The translations under genes were made by a program, and so were the position numbers. Positions 11,001 to 22,244 of a stretch of DNA of 64,000 nt are shown piece after piece. Position 1 is the stretch's first letter. Each line of letters begins with the position of its first letter. The notes beneath the pieces were generated by a model. The model was not told the origin of the DNA and made no database searches. It saw only the letters and a program-made list of their open reading frames with translations. The stretch is taken from NCBI GenBank assembly GCA_016617855.1, contig JAECUM010001737.1, positions 1 to 64,000 of the forward strand, written 5' to 3'. This stretch comes from Megalonaias nervosa (taxonomy: Eukaryota; Mollusca; Bivalvia; Unionida; Unionidae).

Positions 11001-13532
11001 AAAAATCACTCGACAGCAACAGCAACAGAAGAACAAACAATAGAAGAAACAACATAAGGAGATACCAACCAGAGACAAACAAAAGTGCAAGGAAACAATC
11101 AACAGGAAAAACAAAATCAGCAAGACCAAAGACAGGAATCAAAAACATCAGTAACAACAAAAAACAGGGACAAAAACAACAGAAACATCACAAATCTACT
11201 TGACAGCAACATCAACAGAAGAACAAGAAAAAGAAACAGAAAGGGACAGGAAGAGAGCTAAAAGGAGACAAAAAAGAGAGGAGGAATATAAAATGATGGA
11301 AATGTATCTACTTGATGATGATGAATGGTTTGGAATATTTGGAAAATTTGGAAAAATAGAGAGAATTTTTTTTTACAGAAAATACTTGACTTGAAAAAAA
11401 AAGAAAACAACATACTATAGCACAATCAGTAACATAATACCATTGTAATCATATTAGTAAAAAGACATAATATAGCACAATCAGTAACATAATACCATTG
11501 TAATCATATTAGTAAAAAGACATAATATAGCACAATCAGTAACATAATACCATTGGGCAATTAGATTAGTAAAAACATACAATAGCACAATCAGTAACAT
11601 AATACCAATAGGCAATTATATTAGTAGGGCAGGGGGGCCTCCCTAAATGGTCTGAAAAGATCAACCAGGGAGAGAACCCTCCCCCCCCCCTAAAAAGCAT
11701 ACAGATGTACATGTATACGGTATGATGACATCGTAAAAAAAATGTGCATGATTCAATTATCCGGAAAACTCGTTAATTCAGACATATTCATTGGGAACGA
11801 AGGTGTCCGGATTAACGAGGCTCCTCTGTACATATGTATGTGTTCATTTCAACCATTTCATACGATTATCATGAATCTCAGTTTAACAACGCTGATACTA
11901 TGTGATTCTCTCAGGCTGCAAGTCACATAATAATTGTTACATTTTAGCTGGATAATGGATGTGTAGGATATGTAGTGAGATATATATCAAATTAACCGTA
12001 TTGTAAAAATAAGTTATTTGTTTTACTCACCTAGGCATGACTGTGCCTCGCCTGAAATAGAGCATATAAAAATAAATTTGAGGATTGTCACATGTGAGTA
12101 CATGTATTTCTCGCACCCACCCCCACCCCGCAAAAAGAAGAAAAACAACCGATAAAAATTACAGAATGCATGATACTCTCGAACTCTCCATATCGAGTAT
12201 GTGTCGTATTGGTTCTCTGTATAAAAAATTTTACCCACAAGTAATTTCTTCTGAAACAATAATCCAGACTAGAAATCACATAATATTCTCATGCCATCTT
12301 GTGGCAGGCAAATGTTTCGAGCGAGTTCCATTTGAGGATCTTGACAATCCCAATTAGGAGCTTACTGACATGAACCTCTAGAAATACATTACTCTCCTAA
12401 AAGTGGAAGGTGACCAGTAACCCTATGACAAGGACCCTTCCCCCTCCTGCTGTCAAAAATTCTACCAATGTGACCTAAGTTTTAACGGTGCAAAACAATT
12501 GGATCTTGACATCTTTTGACGATGTCAAAGCTATTTCAAGTCCAGATGGAATCTCTGGCAAGTCAAGTTGCAAGACAAGACTGTTTTCTTCTCATGCCCA
12601 CCGTTCTCGCTTCGACTGCTAATGAATACATAGAAAGGAATATCATCTTAAACCATTGAAAGCTCCAAAACGAAGAAGGCCTAAGGAGCACTGGATAAAG
12701 GCACATGAAGTTGGGAAGCGAAAACCAAACACAGATACAAAAGGAGTGAAGCAAGACTTATTTCAGTCTTTGATCGAAGTTCACGTTTAGCGATGGTAGG
12801 ATGGCTGAGCAGCACAATACTTTTTTTTTCAAACTAATTGAGAGCTTATGCGTAAGGTGTCTCAATCTGAACACATTTAAAAGTGGCGCGTTCGTGCTTG
12901 GTTACAGACTTGGGGAAACAAACTTTGTTTGCCTCTATCCTATCACCAGCCAACTTTATATCAAAATTGATATACGTCCATCAAACACACAAAATAAACA
13001 AATAAATAAAATGTTAAAAAATATTTCGCCGTGGCTTCCATGGCCAGTACACTTGTGCATGTATTGGAAATACAGTTCAAACTTAACAGCTCGATCTCAA
13101 CGATTACCTGTTAATCAGAGCTAGTTATCGTGATAAACAATAAACAATATTTACTGATACGTATGTTAGGAAACAACCCACTCTTAAACTTTAAGATTTT
13201 CAGAATCAGGATCGTAAACAAAATAAAACCAAACAGAATCTTTAAACAACACGAATACATCTTGAGAGTCAGTATTTTTCAAAATTTTTGGAGAACATGT
13301 GGATATGTGTAATACACGTCTTTGAGGCATTGACAATATCATACTTTATAATGTTTTCAACTTGTAATATATAAAATCATATTTCGCCACAAAATGCCAA
13401 TTGTGTTTCGAAAAGAAAAACGAATTGAATATATGGAAAAAATCTGACTTAAATAAATAATAACTACTTACGTTTAATAAGATTAGCAGATCCGAAGCCA
13501 TAAAGCAGCGACAAAATCACAAGCTTGTTCAT
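5224..13532 (-). CDS. Secreted protein with three chitin-binding (CBM14/peritrophin-A-like) domains, 4 exons
   Basis: Exons on the minus strand are 13532-13472, 7727-7443, 6104-5979 and 5477-5224. They join in frame to 726 nt (241 residues plus stop). All three introns are phase 1 with GT-AG ends (donors GTAAGT, GTAACT, GTTATG). Exon 1 encodes a signal peptide starting MNKLVILSLLYGFGSA. Three repeats follow, each with four cysteines at near-constant spacing: C30-C52-C63-C76, C100-C124-C135-C148 and C180-C203-C214-C227. Shared motifs are FPHPDATKFIQCD and CPSGLVWN. This is the core of type-2 chitin-binding modules, although the six-cysteine classical form would have two more per module. A Pro/Val/Asn-rich linker (about 77-99) and a Gly/Thr linker (about 152-163) separate modules. 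Intron 2 splits module 2. The protein is probably secreted and binds chitin in an extracellular matrix such as cuticle, gut lining or shell organic matrix. Tissue cannot be told. Intron 1 (5.7 kb) hosts a pogo transposon. Confidence 0.9.
5501..5551. repeat. (TA)n microsatellite in intron 3
   Basis: About 50 bp of TA repeats, starting 23 bases from the intron-side edge of exon 4. The Ile-Tyr repeats in frames here are not protein. Confidence 0.97.
7952..8037. repeat. (CT)n(AC)n compound microsatellite
   Basis: CT repeats at 7952-8000 turn directly into AC repeats at 8001-8037. It lies in intron 1 of the chitin-binding gene. Confidence 0.97.
9512..9679 (+). pseudogene. pogo/Tigger transposase N-terminus (CENP-B N-like helix-turn-helix), truncated
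   Basis: The frame begins MATPSSKRRRIL and continues through KICQHKDHPKATIQD to DIGKSTVADIIKDS. A basic start, a first helix and the GKSTV-x-DIIKD recognition-helix pattern are typical of the N-terminal DNA-binding domain of pogo/Tigger transposases and CENP-B. Similarity stops after about 56 residues. What follows is unrelated and reaches a stop at 9754. The second HTH and the DDE catalytic domain are not visible. Position inside matching TIRs supports the call. Confidence 0.75.
10044..11394 (+). pseudogene. Decayed gag/ORF1-like sequence with one CCHC zinc knuckle and Gln/Lys-rich tail
   Basis: An open frame of 112 residues (10044-10382, starting MNSDVYSRNAREK) is followed, after frame changes, by a zinc knuckle at about 10668-10718: CNRCGQTGHTPHKC, which fits C-x2-C-x4-H-x4-C. 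Downstream is a long A/C-rich stretch (about 10770-11220) encoding poly-Gln/Lys/Asn in one frame, then a charged segment (REEEYKMMEMYLLDDDEWF). A single knuckle after a ~200-residue domain suits a LINE ORF1 or retroelement gag protein. I see no reverse transcriptase. The sequence lies inside the pogo element, so it is probably a nested insertion. Confidence 0.55.
11417..11628 (+). repeat. 55-bp tandem repeat, about 3.8 copies
   Basis: The phrase CACAATCAGTAACATAATAC starts at 11421, 11476, 11531 and 11586, an exact 55-bp period with few differences between units. It follows the gag-like sequence and may be the 3' end of that nested element. Confidence 0.95.
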
Positions 13533-13607
13533 TTTAGAGACTGAAGTAAAATTTAGTATAGAAACAAAATGGCTCATGCAGGGCGTCAGACAAACTACCG
13601 TTATGGT

Positions 13608-13615
13608 CTTTTATA
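13608..13615 (-). promoter_or_regulatory. TATA box of the chitin-binding gene
   Basis: TATAAAAG on the minus strand, 76-83 bases upstream of the start codon at 13532. This implies a transcription start near 13580 and a short 5' UTR of about 50 bases. No other in-frame ATG lies just upstream of the chosen start. Confidence 0.65.
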
Positions 13616-13619
13616 CCCT

Positions 13620-16140
13620 GGATCTTAAGTTTCTTATCGCCAGGCTATTAATTTTGAAAAGATTGTTGTGATGGTGATCTGTCACTGGGCATGTCCCTTT
13701 TGGTCAAATGGTTTCATGTCTGTACCAAAAGGGTGGATGTGCGAGAGTGTATTGTAATTACCTATTGTTATCAATGACCCGATAGTAGCTTGCTGCTCAT
13801 ACTTAGCTACCATAGGGTAAGGTATCCGAACTTTTGTCACGTACTTTGATTAGTTCAAATAGCAACCTTCTTAAAATCACACAACTGAATCATTTTAAAG
13901 CAACTCAGAACAAACACTAATGAGAAAGACGTTGAAATGGGTCATCTCTCTTACGGCAACAGACCTAATAGCGCATAAAGAATAGGTGGCCTCATACTTG
14001 GGTTACCAAGGTTCACTCTCCGTAACTAGGCGGTTGGCCAATATTGCCCGACCTAAATGATCTTGTTTTGCACACGAAAAAGAGGCGTTTGTACTAAATC
14101 ATGTATTAAATAGAGTGACAAAACTTCTTGTAAAAATATTAATTTTTGAAAAAATCACAGCTCTGGACGATAATCCACAATGGAAAAAAAATAATTTTTT
14201 TTTTTTTTCAAAAATAAAGTTAAATCATTATTTTTTCTTTTTTTCGCAGTAATTCTTAGCTTAGCTTGCAATGTTTTGAATTACTGGACATGAGCATCTC
14301 CTTTTGCGCAGTAACATTGGTTTTAAAAAATCCACCATATTTATAGAGAGCATTGGCAACAAGTAATACTAGTACTAGAGCTGTACATGCATGCCTTTGT
14401 AAGTGATACGCATTAGAATAATGAAAATTATTCAGAAAACATTCAGAATTATGAAATCAAATATTATAATAGTACATTTTAGAATGCCCTAACACCATTT
14501 ATGAAAGAAAGCCCTTAATCAGAAAATCGTTATTTATTGTAGACAGGATGTGTTCTTTAAGTTAAGCGTTTACTCAAGATGGAAATCATATTGATGGAAC
14601 AAATGCTATCTGTATCAAGTAGCATAGTGTCGCTATACGTGTCTCTATTTGCTGTTTTCTTTCTATTCCAACACAATACATTGATCACTCGCATCTTATG
14701 CTCGAGATAATTAGAACGAACTGATAAGCTAATGTTCAGATACTGTTTATTCTTTTTTCTTTTAGAAAGTCCGACTTAATTTCATTTTTATGATCCGAGA
14801 TTATTAGGTATTGAAATAGCAAAATAGCTATTTCTGACATGAAACGTCTCAAAGAAGTGAAAAATGCAAATCTAAGATAATCAACTATGTCATGACGTCA
14901 GTGAATTTTCAGTTGTTTTTCATAATACATTAAGGTAAAGAATTGAATGAATAAATTCAACGATGACTCCGTTTCAATTTTGATATTATTGATTTAGGTC
15001 AGGAGTAAAAACAAACCCATAACAATAAGGATATAGACCTTAACAAAAGGGACTAAGGGCAATACAAGCTAAAGAAGACATGTCTAATCAGTTGCGAGGA
15101 GAAATTTCAAACTAAGTTTTAACGGAGAAAGTTGTGCTCTAAACAAATCTATTGTATAGTTTAATATTTAAATCTAGTCATTCCGCCGTGTAATACTTCA
15201 CGAATTTTATGCAACAAATTTATATTAATTACACAACTGAAAAATGATAGTACATTTTGATACAGAAAGTTCGGTGCAACATGTCTCAAAGGTTTAAAGT
15301 CATTTAAAGTAGTATCGGGAATGGAGATTATGGGCTCACACGCGCCACTATTACAAGAGCAGGGAACTCTTTTATCTTATAATCTGAAAGCGCAGACCAT
15401 GATCATTTCCCTGAGATATGCTGGTGCCATAATGAGCTCACATCAGGAAACGAATTTTGTCTGCACAATTTTGTTATCGAGAAGGCTTTTCTGTGCTTTT
15501 GGGGTGAGTCCAGCAATCACATTTACTTATACAGTACGTTTATTTAGAGTTGCATATATTCTTATTTTATTGTTTCACCGTTAACTTTACATTGTCAGAA
15601 TCGTGCAGTATTCTTCCAGATTTTTGTCATACTACACGCCACGTGTATCTATAACATAGTGTGTTAGGAACTACTTTTAAACAAACAATGTACTCTCAGT
15701 TAGTATACGCTTTAGCGTTTGATTTATTAGATTTGTTTGTGGATGAACTGAACAAACTGTTTTGTCCATTTGAAAGGAGATGTGATAAATTTAACAATGT
15801 GGACGAGTTCACTGTGTCACGAATGAAACTTTCAAAGAAGCAAGCAAATGAACGTGACATTCGCAATATCAACAACAAACGTGAGAGACGCAGTACTTGA
15901 AAATATCATTCTGATCATTTAAACGGTTATTTAGGAGACATATTCGTAACTTTTCGCAAATAGAAAGTTCCGACTATGACGAGTGCTCTCAAGGGTCTAT
16001 AAAACTAGCACAGAAAAGTATACAGAGGTCAAGGACTATCGCATATCTATCAGAGACGTACCATTTTACAAGTCAATCAAAACACTAAAAATTCGAGAAA
16101 AAATGAACCTGAAGGTTTTCGTAGGAAACTTGGAGCCTCA
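13620..16140. other. Intergenic, no gene recognised
   Basis: AT-rich sequence upstream of the chitin-binding gene. Short open frames (15321-15584 and 15661-15900) show no family I recognise and no splice-linked continuation. Confidence 0.5.
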
Positions 16141-16142
16141 GA

Positions 16143-16564
16143 GCCAATAAGCCAAAACAAGGAAAAAGTATTATTTCCGCTTGCTAAATGGGCTGTCACA
16201 CAACAGCTACTTGCAATTTTCTCCCTTTAACTATTTTGACACGATGTTAGACTAGTAATAGAAGACATAAAATTTATGATATAGATCACAGCAAGCATGC
16301 AAGTGACAGGGCATAAACATGTCTTCTTTGGCTTGTGATAAGAATGGTAATAAATATACATAAATTTATGCATCTTGAATTTCCTCAAAACGCACTTTCT
16401 TCGTAAGTTTTGCAAATCCGAATGACACGACCCATGTCATTGAAAATCTGATACACACCGAAATTGTACTGTAACTTCGACTACATTTCCGTCTGAAATC
16501 ACGTTCTCCTTACTGCATGGAATTGACCCATCATAAGCAGAAAAGGAAAACTCAGTTGGAACAA

Positions 16565-16598
<34 letters not shown>

Positions 16599-17890
16599 AA
16601 CCCAAAATCCATTCATTCCTGACTAACTGGAAAAAGTTTTTTCCATGAGCATTCATTCAAACAATGACTCTAAATTTCAATTTTAAATAGACCAAAACGA
16701 GAAATTTTTTAAACTAATGGCGAATGCGAGACGAAGTTCAAAGGTCGTTGGGCGGTGCTATGTGCGGATTAATATTGTTACTGTGTATTAATGACTCTAC
16801 AGTCGTGCATTTATTTTTAAATACAGCATAAATTCAATTATTTTATTTCTTGAAGTGAATTCTTTTATCATTAAGCCTTAGGTAGGAAAACAAAATATAA
16901 TAAAAATATTACTGCATTTGTATAGGAAAATATGAACTTGTTTTTTTTTCGGACTAAATACGTCACGTTTTATAAGTGACCCCAAACACTAAACTCGAAG
17001 AAAAAAAAAAATGCAAACTTGAAGAAAAAAGAATCACAAGATAAGCCAAGACGACGAAAATGTCTTATTTCCACTGCTAAATGGGCTGTCACACCGCAGC
17101 TGGTTTGCATTTTTCCATGTTTTACTTTTTTAATATAATGTTTGAATTTATAGTAGCGATAGAAGTCAGACAGGTCATGTAAATAGTTCGGGTCCATGCA
17201 ACAAAGAGCATGCAAGAGACAGGGCACAACATAGGTCGTCTTTAGCTGGTAATAAATGACAATAAATATACTTACTTTTATGCATCTTGAATTTCCTCAA
17301 TATGTACCTTCTGTTTGAAAATTTCGATTAAAAGAATTCATATATTTTCCCCATATTATTATTCCAACCAATCAGTGATATAACAGAAATACAAGTGCAG
17401 CTGCATCAAGGTTAGTGTCTCCAGTTGCATGTACATTGTACTGAATTGACCCAAATAATAAATCTAGTCATCACAACCAGGTAAGCAAGCATGATTTAGT
17501 TTGATCGACAAAAAACACAAAATCCTTCCATTCCAGACCAACTATGAAAGTTGCATCATGCACAATATGGCTATAACTTCAGTTTTAAGTAGACCAAAAT
17601 GAGATTTATTTTTGAAACGAATGACTGAGCTCTCAACCAAGTTCAAAGGTCGTTAGGCGATGCTATGAGAGCATTAATACTGTTACCATGTATTGTTGAA
17701 CCTATAGTTGTGTATTTACTTTGGAATTCAGCATAAATTCAATTTCTTTGTTTCTTGTAGGATGTTATTTTGATTATTCAGCGTTAAATAGAAAACCAAA
17801 TGAGTATATAATATAAAGATTACAACATTAGCATGGAAATTATGAATTCTTTTTCTGAGTGATACTGTACTCCTAACGTCATGCAGTATT
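16143..17890. repeat. Two-copy tandem duplication, unit about 0.9 kb
   Basis: About 16143-16945 recurs at about 17040-17860. Matching landmarks include GCTAAATGGGCTGTCACAC (about 16183 and 17076), TATGCATCTTGAATTTCCTCAA (about 16367 and 17279), GTTCAAAGGTCGTT (about 16737 and 17641) and CAGCATAAATTCAATT (about 16824 and 17730). A 32-bp poly(A) tract (16566-16597) is present in copy 1 only. A short inverted piece of the copy end lies at about 17893-17935. No exon was recognised. Confidence 0.85.
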
Positions 17891-18555
17891 GCTCAGAAAA
17901 ACGAGTTCGTATTTTCCCATACAAATGCAGTAACATATAATTACATAAAAACTGGCATAATGATTTTAGACAAGAATGATGTCAAGCGCACAACACTAAG
18001 GTGACAAGAGTTACGTCCCTTGTTTTCATGCACTGTTGCATCACTTGCTTGCACACAAGAATTAACTCACTTGCATGAATTATATTTTTAACAACACAAA
18101 ATAACCAAATTTGCCTGACCACAAACTGGGCAATAAAATAGTGCCTATTTAAATAGAAGTTAAAGTCTCTGTAATAGCAGCTATTGTATGGTCTGGTGTA
18201 TTATAGGGTAGATCACTCTGTCTTGACACTCGGGCCGAGAGATTGTTAGCAGAACCAACTTAACGTCCGGGTGCATGATGTTCCTTAGCTGGAGAGGAAC
18301 TTAAAAAAGCAGGGCCAGCACATTTTATGAGACTCGGCTTATGCTCCAAAAAGTTTCACGAGCATATTAACCACCTTCTCATATTCTGCTTGTGAAAGTT
18401 GACATATCTATGTTAACTATAAAGTGTTTACATAAAAGGTGCAATTAGAGAGAGAGAGAGAGAGAGAGAGTTACTTATATGTCACGGCTTGCAGAGAACA
18501 CCTGTCCTTGATCTGTGTAGGTAGATTAAAAAAAAAAAACAAAAAAAAAAAAACT

Positions 18556-18747
18556 AGTGATCGCGCATCGTTTTCTTTTGAGTGTTGGCATGGTCTGATA
18601 CCGAATGATATCATAACTGATCACGCTAATGGCGACAAATCGGACAACAGATTAGTAAACATCGAGGCAGTACCAACACAGGTGAATATTTTGCAAAGTT
18701 TGAAAATACAAGAAGACAGAAGGTCCGGTAAGCGCAACGAATATTGA
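18556..18747 (+). pseudogene. HNH endonuclease fragment, copy 1 (C-terminal half)
   Basis: The frame reads ECWHGLIPNDIITDHANGD followed by KSDNRLVNIEAVP. The D-H...N-G-(D/N)-K-x-D-N-R-(L/I)-x-N core is the HNH_3-type nuclease motif of homing-type endonucleases, which in invertebrate genomes also turns up in mobile elements. The conserved DH and N residues are kept. The N-terminal half expected before it is replaced by a (GA)n tract and poly(A) runs at 18449-18553. The frame stops at 18747. It is treated as a fragment of the neighbouring Polinton-like element or of a passenger gene. Confidence 0.65.
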
Positions 18748-18997
18748 GATGAGCGAAGAAGAAATGTTTACTTCTATGTTTCGTGCAGAGAATTCTTTAG
18801 GTACCAGCCGACGTTCTATCTTATTTTGTTGCATCGGGATACGAAATATATTACTCATCGATTCATTGATGCTGGCTTTTGTATTGTTTCGTGACGTCTG
18901 AGTAGGATTTTGTGCCGTTGTCTTATGCTGCATTTAATTTTTTTTTATTTTTGGTGCGGCCTGATTTAACATTAATTACAGACAATATCACAGTATT

Positions 18998-19261
18998 ATG
19001 CCCATCTGGAGTACTCACCCAGTATACAACTACTACGCGGCTAGTAAGCGTGGTGAAATAAGACACAGCAGATTCAAGTGTATTCATGCTGGGAGGCTGA
19101 TTAATCACAATTACGGATACAAAACCAAAGACAATGCTTGCACATAAGTTCGTAACTGAATGTCATCGCGGCATCATCTCAGAAAATCTTGTTGGGAATA
19201 ACTTTGACGGTGACAAGACCAGTAACATGTTAGAAATTCTCGAGGTGGTAACATCGGGGGT
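18998..19261 (+). pseudogene. NUMOD4-HNH endonuclease fragment, copy 2, frameshifted and active-site damaged
   Basis: One frame reads THPVYNYYAASKRGEIRHSR then GRLINHNYGYKT, a NUMOD4-like N-terminus. After a frameshift near 19140 a second frame reads HKFVTECHRGIISENLVGNN, then FDGDKTSN, the equivalent of the HNH region. Where copy 1 has TDHANGD this copy has GNNFDGD, so the catalytic DH is lost. It is a second, more decayed relative of the gene fragment at 18556-18747. Confidence 0.6.
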
Positions 19262-19611
19262 AATAGCAGAAGAGGTTGTGTAAGCAAACACAAGAAGACA
19301 GTACGACATGTAGTAGCCACAAATTTGGAAACGAGCGAACAAAACTACTGCTGCTCAGGCGCGATAAAAGCATCCTACTCAAAGTCAGCTACGAGCGGTA
19401 CAAGTTTAATTTCGCATATGTGGCATTAGAATGTTCCTAAAATAGTCGTTGTGAGTAATTCTGTGTTGGGTTTTCTTTTTTCCAGTCAAGTTCAACTCCT
19501 CAACAGCATTTGGCGCTGCAATATCCTTAGCATTATTCCTGATGTAGCGATGAGCTCAGAGCTCGCATATTCACGATTAATTAGTGCCGTAAGATCCTGA
19601 AGCAGAATCAG

Positions 19612-20026
19612 TTGTTGTGTTCAGCATTTCATTTTGGCTTGTATTTCTTTAGTTTTTGGACAAAGACATAACTTGAAATTATAGTGAATTCAAACAAGGA
19701 AACCTTGGATTTTATTACTGTGATTCAACAAAAGACTGTTGGCACATCATTACAATTCAGGTCATTGGTACATTATTACATTAGACCGTACAGTCCACTA
19801 CAGCACATCAACGCCTTCAGCTACCACTAAAGATTATTCAGAACTATATTCATTAGGACTGTGTTAGTAATTCTAGGATTATTTGGGTTTTAAATCGAAT
19901 ACCGTAAGTTTCTTTTTACATTTTCACCTTGTATTCTAGGGAAATAAATTATTTGTTGAATTTAACAAAACTTGTTGGTTCTCACTCTTTTCTTTTACTT
20001 TGTTTAAGACCATAGAGTTGTAACAA
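19612..20026 (+). mobile_element. Partial LTR (family TGTTAC...GTAACA), 3' portion
   Basis: Similar along its length to the 3' half of the solo LTR at 51909-52966. Shared elements are TTGTTGTGTTCAG, a GGGAAATAAATT stretch carrying an AATAAA signal, and the end AGACCATAGAG...GTAACA at 20026. A matching 5' LTR start was not found upstream, so this copy looks truncated or internally deleted. It lies between HNH fragments and the DNA polymerase fragment. Confidence 0.65.
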
Positions 20027-20074
20027 TATCCAGAAAGGACAACCATGTAATCGTTATACATGACAGTATTTATT

Positions 20075-20594
20075 TTACAACAACTGTTTCATGCCTTTGG
20101 CGCGCTTCATCAAACATATTTTACTTATCTGTGTATTGACTTTTATGATAACTGCTAAGTGCTCTTCCTTAAATCTTCCAACAATTTTCGTTAGTTGCGT
20201 CATGATATTTACTGCGTAGATTATCAGCATCGCGAAAATAACACGAGAAATAGAAATAGTATTGCAAAGCAAACTTATCCTCGTGAACGTTTTCTGTCCT
20301 GATTTCATAACACAGCGATTTGCTGTCTGAAAAGATCAGCTGGGTCTTGTCGCCATATTTCTTCTTGGTCTTATTATAATGAAATTCATACATAAAACAC
20401 TTTAAAAGCTCGAGTACGGCGAACCAGACGTAGAAATGCTTATTAAATTTCAAATTTATATTTCTTCTGTGAACTGCAACTAAATTCTCGTCAAACATTT
20501 CACTGAGACGAAATGAAGGTCGGCCACAAAGTAGTAAATTTTGTTTGCTGTATCTTGTCATAGCCAGGCAGGTGTTTATTGATGGCCACATCAT
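20075..20594 (-). pseudogene. Polinton/Maverick-like family B DNA polymerase fragment (C-terminal)
   Basis: The minus-strand frame 20594-20169 contains MFDENLVAVHRR, then FNKHFYVW...ECF-type helices ending MYEFHYN, and KKYGDKTQLIFSDSKSLCYEI. These are the order and wording of protein-primed family B polymerases of Polintons/adintoviruses, where the last block is motif C (YGDK...TDTDSL). Here the motif reads SDSKSL, so one of the two catalytic aspartates is Lys. After a frameshift a second frame (to 20075) carries KRAKGMKQ, the basic block that follows motif C in this family. The N-terminal exonuclease and most polymerase motifs are missing. It is a dead fragment. Confidence 0.78.
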
Positions 20595-20800
20595 GTCGCT
20601 TTGGGATAACAGAAATTTTACCGCGGATTACTTTTTCGATGAAGTTATGAAATGATCAATATTAGTGAGCAACTCAGCCATGTCAATGTAGTAAATGTTT
20701 TTGATTGTTAGTGACAATCTATCCACTACATGTTTCTTCAGTAACATGTGAGCGAAAAGTTGATTTGCTCTATCTGCATAACGACACCACGTCTACTTGT

Positions 20801-20986
20801 TTAAACTCCAGGAAGCGGTCGATCATTGGTATCAGGTTGTTTGTCAAAAGGATTCGATGAGCCATTATATTTGTGGCCAGGCAGAGTCGAACCGCATTTT
20901 GGCTTAGGACGTTTTCCGATAAACGCATGAAGATCAAAAGGCGCTTCCATAAATTTTGCGTCGCTTGCGGACATCGCTGTTCTCAA
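20801..20986 (-). pseudogene. Phospholipase-A2-like (parvovirus coat N-like) fragment of a Polinton-like element
   Basis: The minus-strand frame contains LPGHKYNGSSNPFDKQPD followed by NDRPLPG. The pattern LPG-x-x-Y-x-G-x-x-N-x-x-D matches the start of the PLA2-like domain of parvovirus capsid proteins and of related proteins in invertebrate Polinton-like elements. The region continues in a shifted frame with KQVDVVSL, where a substrate helix (VD-x-x-x-x-HD) would be expected. The His-Asp pair itself is not seen. It sits about 200 bases upstream of the polymerase fragment on the same strand. Confidence 0.6.
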
Positions 20987-21043
20987 CTATCTTGTTTCCT
21001 TAAACAAAAATATAATCGGAGCAGTCGTGCATTATATATCAGC

Positions 21044-21895
21044 TGTTACATATCGGCTCGTTCAAACGTAACAAAAGAAAAGAGTGAAGACAACAAGCTT
21101 TGTAAGTTTTAACAAAAATAATTTATTTCCCTAGAAAGCAAGTTGAAAAGGTGAAAATATGAAATAGGACTTACGGTTTGTGAAGAAAATCCAAACATTT
21201 ATCCTAATACTGAAAAAATACAAGTCCTATCACTAAATGATTTTAACTAAATCCAGGTTCGAATCTTGATGACGTTCCAAGATGGAGGATGATGGCGTCA
21301 GGTGAAGTCTTTACACAAATGTCCAGAATTTCACGCTGAAGCACAATTTGTACTGTACTGTTCCAATTTAGAATGAAATTCACTGAATGTCTTTGTCCTA
21401 AACCACTTGTTTAGTTCTCCAGGGAAAAATAAATTATTATTTAAAAAGTAGATAAACTCCTATAGCTGTCATCTATAACAAAACACATCTCGAGCTCTAC
21501 AGATGTAAAGAAAAATAAACTCTTTCCAGCACAAGAAAAATAATACCTTCTTCTCAAGGTATAAGAACGACTCTGACTATTTCACAGGGATCTAAGTGTT
21601 TAAAAACCGACCTAAGACGTCATTTCATGCACACGCACGAAGAACGCGTGGGTCAGGAAACGACTTTGGCAATAATCAATCGTTTTTGCGTAGTGTTTAC
21701 TTAAATCGACAAACCATGGCATGCAAAAATCGTGCTTATGCGAGTCACTATGTTCTAAATAAACACGATGTTTCTTTCAAAAATATCAGATCCCGTGAAC
21801 ATAATCATCATCATAATAAAATATAATGATACAAAAATGAAATAAAAAGAATTCAAATTTTAACACACAAGTAATTAAATTACATGGTCATAACA
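21044..21895 (-). mobile_element. Solo LTR A (852 bp), 4-bp target duplication CAGC
   Basis: On the minus strand the unit begins TGTTATGACC (at 21895) and ends ATATGTAACA (at 21044). It is flanked by CAGC at 21040-21043 and 21896-21899. A GGGAAATAAATTATTT stretch near the 3' end supplies an AATAAA signal. It is the same family as the unit at 31968-32861, in the opposite orientation. TG...CA ends, a polyadenylation signal and a 4-bp duplication identify a solo LTR of an LTR retrotransposon. It is inserted between the protease and PLA2-like fragments of the Polinton-like remnant. Confidence 0.88.
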
Positions 21896-22244
21896 CAGCA
21901 AACCACGAAACTAAATTTTTCAAACGCTGACATTTAGTATCTAAGACGACAGGTTGTATCGCCAAACAAGGTTTTCTTGACATTAAAGATCCCGGAGGAC
22001 TATATGCTTCTCCGGACAGCCCCTGCCAGCCACGGCTTTGACAAATCTGCATTTCGTCTTGTCACTCTCTGTATTCTTCTTGTACGATAAAAAGCACGAC
22101 GATGTCATTATACTTGAATTTCAGACAAAACATATGTGACCTATGAATATGCAGAACTATTCATGATCACATGACCTTATTTCTTCCTAAGCTGAATCAA
22201 GACTAACTTGCAACTGACCAGAGTTGGCTGCGTCATGAATTGGA

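Larger units (their letters stand above)
8726..11828 (+). mobile_element. pogo/Tigger-type DNA transposon with a nested insertion
   Basis: The element starts CAGAGGAGCCTCGTTAATCC at 8726 and ends with the exact reverse complement at 11828. The terminal inverted repeats are 24 bp perfect and continue imperfectly, with several subterminal ATCCGGA motifs. TA dinucleotides flank both ends (8724-8725 and 11829-11830), the target duplication of the Tc1/mariner/pogo superfamily. An internal ORF at 9512 resembles a CENP-B-type DNA-binding domain, as in pogo transposases. The rest of the transposase is absent: the interior from about 9.7 to 11.7 kb is occupied by a gag-like sequence and tandem repeats. 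The element is dead and sits in intron 1 of the chitin-binding gene. Confidence 0.88.
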
